Assembly (NCBI GenBank): GCA_903813345.2
Contig: CAIIXF020000012.1
Location: 10,956,932-11,020,931, forward strand
Direction: 5' to 3'
Source: Owenia fusiformis
Taxonomy: Eukaryota > Annelida > Polychaeta > Sabellida > Oweniidae
DNA length: 64,000 nt
The position numbers and the translations under genes were made by a program. This document shows, one piece after another, positions 33,304-42,010 of the stretch; positions within the stretch are counted from its first letter, which is position 1, and each line of letters starts with the position of its first letter. The notes beneath the pieces were generated by a model that was given only the letters and a program-made list of their open reading frames with translations, ran no database searches and was not told the DNA's origin.

Positions 33304-33392
33304 AACGAGATGCGACCTCTAGCCAAAGCTATTTTTAATATCTAATGAGTGTCATGTTATTTTAAAAGCGCAACGCTTTGTAATGTATAGAA
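33304..33392 (+). repeat. Retroelement repeat B2
   Basis: 89 bp copy of B1; marks the right end of the retroelement. Confidence 0.9.
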
Positions 33393-33784
33393 TTGAAAGT
33401 AATTTGAATGTAGTAAACCGATTTAATATCAGAAAGTTGATGACTGATCAGTTCACATATAAACACTTATAGTTATGCTGTAAAAAGGATAAAGAAAAGT
33501 AATTATGTTTCTGGTGAATGCGTTTTATTTGTAAGGGAGATACCTGGATTTGCAGACTGCAAGCATGCCGCATATAACTTCACAACCGCATGGCGAACAC
33601 GTGGATTTATTTATTGATTTTTGTGTATGACTACCGCTATTGGCTAATGCTATAGGGCACGCGTACTAGTTGGTGCATAATTTATCATGATAACAGTGGA
33701 GATGTATCGGATTACACAAGGCGGTAATAATTCAAGATCAGATAAAGTAAAAAATACCGACTTGGGGCAAGGCTAGCAACTCAC

Positions 33785-36700
33785 ATATAGCATGGTTATT
33801 TCTCCCGTATACCTCGCGTATGAACGTATGAAGCGTTTAATTTCGTCAGCATTTATTGCACAGCTCTATACGTCCATGAGTGTGATAATGGAGAGGTTAA
33901 GCAAATACGGTTTTTCAAAACGTATACGTAAACGCAAAGTACATTGAATCAACATAGGATTGTATCGCTTTAGTCTACTTCAGATACCCGTTCAACTTCA
34001 AAGTTGCGTGTTTAGAACGGGAGATTTTAAATTTCCACGTTGCTATCAACGGGAATCATTATACTCATGTCTGTTGAATACTATCCTTGGAATTTTGATT
34101 TCGATGCAAAGTATAATTCTTTCTGAAGAAGATGATGTATGTAACGCATGATTTAACTCCAATAATCTTACGAAACGAGCTCGTTTAAAATATGTATTAG
34201 AAAACCAGCTATTGAACTTCATCAATGGCATACTATGTAATCATTACAAGCTATGGTGTAGTCTAAACAAACACTAGAGCTGAACGGCTATTTATGTGTG
34301 AACTCTACATGTATTTGTATAGGGCCGATTGATACGTTTAAGTTGCGTTTTGGATTTTATACGGTAGCTTAACCTCTCCATTCTTACGTATAGACGACGA
34401 TTTATAGGAATATCACACTTATGGACATACACATCGTGAGATATCACAGCCTTCTCTCAGTTTCCATTCTAGAACTTTCTAGAATTCTTGTGCATTGCAG
34501 AGATGGTCTGAGTATTTGGACATACAGGACATAAATACAAATGATTCGCTTTTGAACTGATCGGAATTTTCACAACCATTTTAAGCGTTTAATCTGATGT
34601 CCAGATCTAATACTATTTTATGCTTTTTCTTTTACTATAAATCTGTGTACTCTGGATAAGGGGGTTTTAAATCGTGGCAGATATTTTTTGAGGCACACAG
34701 CTAATAATACTTATGGCTACATGTTAATGAACAAATGTCAAAGGAAAATACTACCGATCCATATATGATCGATTAAATAAGTGAAATTGATGCATCAAAT
34801 TGTTAAGAAACTGCCGTCTACCACCAACAAACACGGTCAACATCCCGCTCCGTATGATATGGTCTGTTCGTGTGCACAAGATCCGACCATACCGCCTCTA
34901 TAGGAAGGAAATTCGGAGGTGAGTTTTATTATTAGAGTATTCTTTGATTTTACATTTATACTGCGCGATTTAAATTGATAAATATATGAATATTAGATTG
35001 AAAAAAGTTGTCTAAGTATTTGAATGCTCAAAAGCATTGGATTTATTTGTGGTGACGACATACATGCGGAGAGAGTGAGTTTCTGCTTCCTTATCGTCAT
35101 TTACGTGTCAAATATACCACATTGTGGTATATTATGTAAATCAAATGAAGCCTTTGTATAATATTGATCGATGAAATCACGCCAATTGAATGTTTCTTGG
35201 TATATACTGATTTTAAAATGGTCAAAAGCAAATTAGAAGAGGATCCGACTCTGCAGGTTAAATATTTAGAATGGATCCGACCCACGCGCGTTTCTCTTAC
35301 GATCCTACCGTGTTTCATTTCCGACCCTACCGTGTTTTGAGCTCCATATTGTCGTGTTTTGAACCAATAAATACCATGAACATATTTTAAAGTTACTAAA
35401 CTAAATCCATGAAATATGGAAGTTAATAGATCTATTACACTAGAGTATGTATTAAAGCTCAATAGCTGTATATATTATCAATATATTATGGTTGTTTATC
35501 TTTTCTAGGTGTCGTTAAAAGTGCCGATACAGAATGAAACGGACACTTATTTAGACGAAAATAAAAATGAACTACCATCGACATCCACACCCCAAAAGCC
35601 AACTTATTCTCATGAATTATCCAGTCGTCCAAACAGACCAGTTCATGTTGAAACGGATGGCACATACACAAATAAATTATATGATACAATGATAGTATAT
35701 CAGATCGTAGATCTATGGTATGCATGCCAATTTGAATACTGTATATTTTTGGTATACGTAAAAAAAGAATTGGTCGAATTTTTTCAGTTCATTATACATT
35801 TATTTCAAATTATATTGCAGTAAAAAAGTTACACAGGTCGCTGCCTAGCGCAATGTACATTACAGGCTAGCGTTTTGGAATGAACATAATTCAAATTAAT
35901 TAAATTAATTTAGTGAGTTATACATACAATTGTGCCAAGTGGTTGCCTACACTTAATGATGAAAAGTATGTCAGGATAAAATGGGTTAGGCCAAGCTAGG
36001 AATAAAATCAACGAGCCTTCCTTTTAATTGAGAATCCTGTTCAATTGAAAATGAATTTTTGAAAATTAAAAATTCAATTTTGTCTTGTTCAATTAAATGG
36101 GTGTTAAGATTTTTCAAGGTAATGTCTTGTTTTCGAGAAAGATTGAGTTTAGAAGTTGTATTGAAGTCATTACACTTTGAAGATTTGTTTTTGCTTTTAC
36201 TTTTGAACAAAGAGAATAGACCGGAGATAACCTATTCCATTCAGAGATCAATCTTAGCACTGGGGCATTAATTAGTCGTGCAAAGAACACGAAAAGATGG
36301 AACTATTAACAGGACATGGTCGGAGTCCCCAAATTATCCTCACACGACTTGGTCGAATCCTAGCTGTGGTAGGGTCGGATCCTTCTATTCGAGTTTTAAA
36401 TCATATTTTCATGTACTTTTGTGATGTATTACGTCGTGTTTGTTTATCAGTCGCACGCATTAATGCATGTACTTTATAAATTGCACGAAATTAGATATGT
36501 ATAGGGTAATATAAAAGAATTATTGCAATTGAAGTGTATTCTGTCGTGAAAAGTCTATGTTCGACCTATTTTCACCTATGAAGCCTTGATATTTTTTTCT
36601 TGCTTTCTTCATGAATTCATAGGTAATTATATTGCCTATAGTTAATCATAAACAAAATATCAAAATTCGCTCTGTTTCCTACTTTTTCCTGACATTTTGT

Positions 36701-37310
36701 CAATTTTGGCCTCTTTGTCTCACGAAGGGATCGTATTCTAGCACACGAACGGACCATATCATACGGAGCGGGATGTGGACCGTGAACAAACTGCACGCCA
36801 AACCGTTTTAGGTATAATGACAACAATTCTGTATCAGTAAAATATATTAGTTTTATTCACATGTAACAATCAATTTTTAACGTTCACATTTTCTTAACAT
36901 TTCTTTTATATCACTGACGTTGAACATGCCAAACATATTCAATAGACCTTTCCATTAAACTCTGCTACCCTTTTCTATATCAAAGAGACTATATACAGGG
37001 TGTGCCAAGAAATTGCAACTGTTTTAAAAGACTAGAAAAGTAAAAACATAAAAATTATGGTACTCGTAGGGACATTGACATACGGAGTCAGTATTAGCTT
37101 AGCATTTGAATGGTAAAATATGCCTCTCTTTAAGGTTTGTAAAAATAATCAAGTCAATACCATGTTATAATACCAAAGGCTTCTCTTGAAAGCCCATGAT
37201 GATACTTTTCTAGCCTTTTAAAAAATTGATAATTTTGATGACTGACAAACGGTTGCTTTTAGGTCACAAACAATAATCTCAGAAGAAATTTTCAAAGTTG
37301 TCTTAGTTAA
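33785..37310. other. Intergenic region 5' of GGT copy A
   Basis: 33785-33890 matches 60909-61014, and about 34387 onward matches the window end (63973-64000). Holds a ~45-base inverted pair (34826-34880 and 36737-36789, sharing CATCCCGCTCCGTATGATAT) that may bound a 2-kb TIR element, and the weak exon candidate at 35509-35690. Nothing else recognised. Confidence 0.45.
35509..35690 (+). CDS. Possible exon of an unknown gene
   Basis: Preceded by a good acceptor (TTTATCTTTTCTAG|GTG). The frame encodes a polar, Thr/Pro/Tyr-rich stretch (VPIQNETDTYLDENKNELPS, then SSRPNRPVHVETDGTYTNKL), more protein-like than random AT-rich frames and resembling a receptor tail. A possible donor is ATA|GTATAT. 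No partner exon found. Confidence 0.25.
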
Positions 37311-37446
37311 TCATATTTTTGTTGTAAACATTGCTAGTACTAACTATGATATCATCAATCTGGCCAATATATTGTAGCTTTGTTGGTTTAGCAAAATGTG
37401 GCGTGATTTCTCATTCTCCTTCATGTACATACATGTAATACGCTAT
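37311..37446 (+). repeat. 136-bp dispersed repeat, copy 1
   Basis: Nearly identical and equal in length to 42485-42620, same orientation (TCATATTTTTGTTGTAAACA ... GTAATACGCTAT). Confidence 0.85.
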
Positions 37447-37470
37447 ATACAGAATATCACATCATTTTGA

Positions 37471-37574
37471 GTGATATCATTTTTATCGCCGAGTTGATAT
37501 CAAATATCAACACGAGTGAGCGAAGCGAATGAGTGTTGATATTTGATATCTACGAGGCGATAAAATGATATCAC
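37471..37574. repeat. Palindrome with ~43-base arms
   Basis: GTGATATCATTTTTATCGCC...GATATCAAATATCAACAC, then about 19 bases, then the near-perfect reverse complement. The right arm and its continuation recur reversed at 63875-63973. Confidence 0.85.
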
Positions 37575-38229
37575 GAGAAATTATGTGATATTGGGTTTAT
37601 CCCATGATTACAATCACCTTGTGATGTTCTGATCCAATTTCCAGGACATTGGCAGACAATATAAACTAGAAATTAGAATATCAATTGAATATTTGAAACA
37701 CTTTATTTTAACAATTAAAAGTGAATAAAATGAACATGTAAACATTGTTTTTTTGTCAGTTTTATGTCCGCTTTATAACATATTATATATATATATAATA
37801 TTATTGTGACTATTGTGACTGTGACGAGTCACTGCTCACTACTAGCCTCCCCCTGTGGGAGGTCTTATTATGTGAATGTGATTGAACTGGTGGGACCATA
37901 ATATTAAAAGTGCCCCCTGAAATGTTGGCATTCTGGAATAGTGATCCTAATGGGCTCCGGCTGGTAGATTTATTTATTTATTTATATAAAATAGATGTAC
38001 ATGGGGTAATATAGTAAATACAAGAGAGCATATTCAAGTGCTAATCACCATTTTGGCATTATAAGCACTCTAGCCAAGCGGGGAAAAAGATGAAGAGGGG
38101 TGGAAGGGGGGGGGGGGGTCTGAGCTGGGCTGGGACTGGGGGAAATACAGGGCAGAGGGACAATGTAATTTATATTTGCAAGACAAGGCAGGGTACAATA
38201 GGTTCTAAGATAGTCTTCTTCAGTCTTGT

Positions 38230-40263
38230 TCAATATGGGGTAAGCCATCTCTTAATAAAGGCAGAAGTCAGAGTAAAGATTTTTGTGTTTTCATCCTTGC
38301 TAAAATTACGATTGCCAAAGGCTAGGTATTCTAAAAGTGTGGATTGGTTAGTGGGGATCAAAGGAGTTTCAGTATAGAGAGTATTGAAAAAGATGGTTCT
38401 TGCATTTTCATTCAGAGGGCAGTGAAAAAAGAAGTGTTTTGGAGTTTCGGGTAGACCACAAGAACAATTAGGAGAGCTGATGAAGGTGTAATTGTGGGCA
38501 AAGAGTTGAGCCCTGAAGAGCAGGTCTACCCTAAACCTATTAATAAGTGTTTCTTCATTTCTAGAAATATTTAGCATTGAGGTAGGGATTATGTTTATGT
38601 CAAGGTTGAGAAGGTGCTTGCGATTGTTGTTCTTAAAGGCAATGAGGGTTTTACTTGTTTGAATATTCTTTGGTACAGATAGCCAATGGGAGATTGCATT
38701 TGGTATGCAGGAGTTCAGGTATTTAGTAGTGGCATGGTTGGGTAGCCTGAAGGGGCGAGTATGTCGTAGTTCTCTTTGAGTATCACATCGAAACTTATCA
38801 AAAATATCGTTTATGTATGGTGGAGATGTACCTTTACTAACATTGAACATGAAGTTGTTAATTTGGAGTTTTCGTCTAGTTTCTAGGCTTGGCCAATTTA
38901 ATATGTTAAGAACTTTAGTTGTGCTGGTTCCTGGTAGACAACCTGAACAGATAAGAGCACATTGATAGTAGGCACTATTTAGATATCCAAGTAAATACTT
39001 GGAAGATGAGTCGAAAAGAAGTGATCCATTGTCAAAGTGTGGGAGAATGTAGGACTTAAAAAGTGTTTCCAAGTGAGAAGATGTCAGTTTAGATTTGAGG
39101 GCTTTAAGGGGATTTGTGAGTTTGGTAATTCTATTTCGAAGACCTAAGATGTGGTCTTTATTTGATAGGAGTTGGTCAAAGACATATCCCAGATGTTTGT
39201 GACTTGGTACTCTCTGAATAACTTGGTTGAAAAGGTTTGAGTGATTTATATTTACATTATTGGTTCTGGAACTGTGGAAAATAAGTTCAAAGCTTTTTTC
39301 AGGTTTAAATGTTAATTTCCAAGTAAGTGACCAATTTTCAATAGCAAGGAGATTACGAGCAACAGTCTGATCAATGTCACTAGGGCTATTTGGGTCAAAG
39401 GGGAAATATATTGAGGTGTCGTCAGCATATATGAAACATTTGGAGTCTAGGTTATCAGGTAAGTCATTTATATATACTAGGAACAATATGGGACCAATGA
39501 TTGAGCCTTGGGGAACGCCACAGTTGATAAAGTGTGGGTCGGATATGTTAGAGGATATGCCAGATATGTTAACCTTTATTCTGCGATCTAGTAAGTAATT
39601 TTTGAGTAGTTTGAGTAGCATGCCCCTTATGCCATAAGCTTTTAGTTTGTGTAATAGTAAAGTGTGGGGGACACGGTCAAATGCAAAAGCAATGTCTAAA
39701 AAGATAGTTTTTACAGATTTCTTGTTATTTATATTGTCTTGTAGGTAATGTTCAATTGCTGCTAGTTGAGATTGAGTGCTGTGGCCAGGGAGGAAGCAAG
39801 ATTGGTATTTGAAAAGGAGGTCATTAGAAAGGAGATGTTTTGTTATTCGATTTGCAATGATCTTTTCAAGTAATTTAGAAATAGTACTCAAGAGGGCTAT
39901 TGGTCTATAGTTGTTAATGTTACATTTATCGTTTTTCTTGAATATAGGACATACATTTGCTAGTTTCCACGTAGATGGGAATACACCTTTGGATAACATG
40001 ATGTTGAAGAGTGTGGATAGTGGTTGGGCTAGAGTATGAGCTGTGAGTTTTAACATGTGATTAGAAATAAGGTCGGGGCCAGTAGCTTTATGAATGTCCA
40101 AATCTAAAATTAACTTCATGACCTCTTCTCGGTCTGTTTGAATTGAAATAAGAAAAGAGTTAGTTCTATCAGGGAAGTTTGGAATAGAATTGGGTAAATC
40201 GTAGGTGTGGTTTTTATCAGAAAAGAAATTAAGAAAGGCATTTGCTTTGTCGACATTCTTCAT
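38230..40263 (-). CDS. LINE reverse transcriptase part
   Basis: Frame of 677 codons. RT blocks: ATGPDLISNHML, INNYRPIALLSTISKLLEKI, TIFLDIAFAFDRVPH, CGVPQGSIIGPILFLVYIND, FIYADDTSIYF (catalytic ADD). The C terminus has a CSCG...PKHFFFHCP motif common near the end of Jockey/CR1-type elements. The first ATG (MKNVDKA) is internal to the original polyprotein, the break lying just upstream. Confidence 0.88.
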   Translation of the reverse strand: MKNVDKANAFLNFFSDKNHTYDLPNSIPNFPDRTNSFLISIQTDREEVMKLILDLDIHKATGPDLISNHMLKLTAHTLAQPLSTLFNIMLSKGVFPSTWKLANVCPIFKKNDKCNINNYRPIALLSTISKLLEKIIANRITKHLLSNDLLFKYQSCFLPGHSTQSQLAAIEHYLQDNINNKKSVKTIFLDIAFAFDRVPHTLLLHKLKAYGIRGMLLKLLKNYLLDRRIKVNISGISSNISDPHFINCGVPQGSIIGPILFLVYINDLPDNLDSKCFIYADDTSIYFPFDPNSPSDIDQTVARNLLAIENWSLTWKLTFKPEKSFELIFHSSRTNNVNINHSNLFNQVIQRVPSHKHLGYVFDQLLSNKDHILGLRNRITKLTNPLKALKSKLTSSHLETLFKSYILPHFDNGSLLFDSSSKYLLGYLNSAYYQCALICSGCLPGTSTTKVLNILNWPSLETRRKLQINNFMFNVSKGTSPPYINDIFDKFRCDTQRELRHTRPFRLPNHATTKYLNSCIPNAISHWLSVPKNIQTSKTLIAFKNNNRKHLLNLDINIIPTSMLNISRNEETLINRFRVDLLFRAQLFAHNYTFISSPNCSCGLPETPKHFFFHCPLNENARTIFFNTLYTETPLIPTNQSTLLEYLAFGNRNFSKDENTKIFTLTSAFIKRWLTPY

Positions 40264-41954
40264 ATGTAAATTACCATTATTATCAAAAATAGAAGGAATT
40301 GATGAGCAAGTTCTTTTCTTGCCACAGAGTCTACGAATAACTGACCAGTATTTTTTATCATTTTTTTAAATTTAGAAATGGAATCAATAGCTTGTTTTTC
40401 AGATTTTGTTTTTGCATTTTCTATTAAGTTAGCAACTTTTTTGGCATGGTTTTTATATTTATTTATATTTTCAAGAGTGGGGTTATTTTTCATTTTTCTA
40501 TAGAGACGCTTCTTTTTGTCAACTTGAGTTCTAATGTCATCATTAAACCAGAATTTATCGTTAGATTTAATTGTAATTACTTTGTTTGGAATAAAAGTTG
40601 AATAAAGTTCTTTAAGTTTGGAGGTAAAGTTCAAGGTAATGATGTTGGTATCTGGCTCATTTTGGAATATATTTTCCCAGTCTGTATTTCTCATAGCTGA
40701 ATTGAGACTTTCAATATTTACTTGGTTATATGACCAGACAGTACGTTTTATTGGTAGATCTTTTGGGGTATAGATTTTAATTTTTGCAAATATGGTGCTG
40801 TGGTCAGATCCGCCGATTGGGTCCAAGACTTGACATGAGTTGATAACATCTGGGGAGTTTGTAATTATATGGTCAATGCATGATATTGAAGTTTCAGAAA
40901 TCCTGGTAGGCTGGTTAACCATTTGAGTGAAATTGAAGTGTTCTAATAAAGCAAATAATTGTTCACCGGCTAAATTGTTATCATTATTATTACCATTTTG
41001 AAACCAAGTGGGGTGTTTAGCGTTCCAGTCTCCCATAATGAAAATGTGGTCAAAATTTCTAGAGTTAGATATTTGGAATAGCTGATCTTGGAAGCTACTG
41101 AAATAGTTTCTAGTATCGTTTGCATTTTGGCTTGGTGACCTATATGATACACCAATTAACATCTTTTCAAAATTCACAGATACTTCCAAGAAAAGGCAGT
41201 CGAGGTTATTTATGTAAAAAACTGGTTCGAGACTTTTTACTGCAAGTGATTCATGGGAATAAAGGATAAGACCTCTACCAAGTGGTGAGTATAAGGGTTG
41301 ATTGTAGCCGTCAATGTCAAAAGTACCATCATTAATTTTGCTTTCCAAATTTAGACCTGCCTCACATATTGCTATAAACGAAGGCTTATGTTCTTTTATT
41401 CTTTGTTGAAGGCTAGTAAAACGGGTCCCACTATCAGCTGTGATACTGTTAATATTAGAGAACAAAAGGGACATATCATCTCGAAGGGTATTGTTGGTGG
41501 GGCCGGGGTTTTGGTGAATGTCGCCTGCTAAAAGCAATATCATGTTAGTGATATTAGGATAAAAGAAAGAGACAGCAAAACCTGGTATGAGAGCACCAAA
41601 TAAGAATATCTGAGTTGAGATTATGAGAAACCGTGTGTTGTAAACATGTTTGGCATCGAGGGCCACTGCATGGAGGATTACATAAGCTAGAAAAGTCAGT
41701 ACCACTATGTTTAAGGCACTCAAAAGCAAAATGGTCAGGAAGCTTGAGTATTCGATAACATAAGGATGGCAAAGAAGAAGAAAGAAAAACAACAAACCAA
41801 TGTAGGCAGAAAATATAAGAGTAGAAGAGAATAAGCATTCTTGATCGATATTTTGTCTAGATCTAGTATAGAAACATGAAGAAGTTTCCTTGATAGTACT
41901 CTTATTGTAGAACATTCCTATTGCTGCCCGCCATTGTTGTGCACAAGTGCCCAT
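40260..41954 (-). CDS. LINE N-terminal part: membrane segment, 2A-like motif, endonuclease
   Basis: 564 residues. Several hydrophobic segments (about 42-62, 72-97, 109-143) lead into GDIHQNPGP (144-152), close to the ribosome-skipping 2A consensus D-x-E-x-NPGP, with His for Glu. The endonuclease follows: FSNINSI, AICEA (catalytic Glu), IMGDWNAKHP (Asp/Asn) and GGSDHS (Asp-His). The last ~33 codons are out of frame: after KKMIK a six-A run (40351-40356) seems to have lost one A, and the other frame continues naturally into KKYWSVIRRL and then the RT part. Confidence 0.85.
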   Translation of the reverse strand: MGTCAQQWRAAIGMFYNKSTIKETSSCFYTRSRQNIDQECLFSSTLIFSAYIGLLFFFLLLCHPYVIEYSSFLTILLLSALNIVVLTFLAYVILHAVALDAKHVYNTRFLIISTQIFLFGALIPGFAVSFFYPNITNMILLLAGDIHQNPGPTNNTLRDDMSLLFSNINSITADSGTRFTSLQQRIKEHKPSFIAICEAGLNLESKINDGTFDIDGYNQPLYSPLGRGLILYSHESLAVKSLEPVFYINNLDCLFLEVSVNFEKMLIGVSYRSPSQNANDTRNYFSSFQDQLFQISNSRNFDHIFIMGDWNAKHPTWFQNGNNNDNNLAGEQLFALLEHFNFTQMVNQPTRISETSISCIDHIITNSPDVINSCQVLDPIGGSDHSTIFAKIKIYTPKDLPIKRTVWSYNQVNIESLNSAMRNTDWENIFQNEPDTNIITLNFTSKLKELYSTFIPNKVITIKSNDKFWFNDDIRTQVDKKKRLYRKMKNNPTLENINKYKNHAKKVANLIENAKTKSEKQAIDSISKFKKMIKNTGQLFVDSVARKELAHQFLLFLIIMVIYI

Positions 41955-42010
41955 TATCCAATACCATCCCTAGCCCCAGAGATCCCACAATCCCAATCCC
42001 AGCTCAGACA

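Larger units (their letters stand above)
26316..33392 (+). mobile_element. PAT/Ngaro-type tyrosine-recombinase retroelement
   Basis: Split direct repeats in the order A1 (26316-26515), genes, B1 (32699-32787), A2 (32786-32985), B2 (33304-33392), the arrangement of PAT/Ngaro elements of the DIRS order. Genes: Gag-like protein with zinc knuckle, reverse transcriptase plus RNase H plus methyltransferase-like region, and a tyrosine recombinase. The methyltransferase-like region favours PAT. The A and B repeat pairs look essentially identical and no target duplication is expected, both fitting a recent insertion. The element is nearly whole, with about one break. It sits inside the DNA transposon 24507-33775. 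Confidence 0.88.
24507..33775. mobile_element. TIR DNA transposon with 9-bp TSD, hosting a retroelement
   Basis: Ends TAGCCTTGCCCCAAGTCGGT and its reverse complement, similar for about 60 bases. Flanked by GCAACTCAC at 24498-24506 and 33776-33784. Copy B (60908-60922) has the site once, uninterrupted. Without the guest at 26316-33392 it is about 2.2 kb with no transposase. A 9-bp duplication would suit a Mutator-like (MULE) element, but the family is not proven. Confidence 0.82.
37969..42010 (-). mobile_element. Non-LTR retrotransposon (LINE, CR1/Jockey-like group)
   Basis: About 4 kb, minus strand. Order: hydrophobic N-terminal segment, 2A-like GDIHQNPGP, endonuclease, reverse transcriptase, C-terminal Cys/His motif, short 3' UTR and a TAAA-type simple tail (AAATAAATAAATAAAT at about 37971-37988). 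The coding region is split by one apparent one-base loss in an A run, otherwise open, so the copy is young. The exact clade and both ends are uncertain; no target duplication was fixed. Confidence 0.85.

Noticed and set aside
35986-36210. Minus-strand Lys/Asn-rich frame of 74 codons
   Set aside because: AT-rich composition explains it; no splice partner or family likeness.
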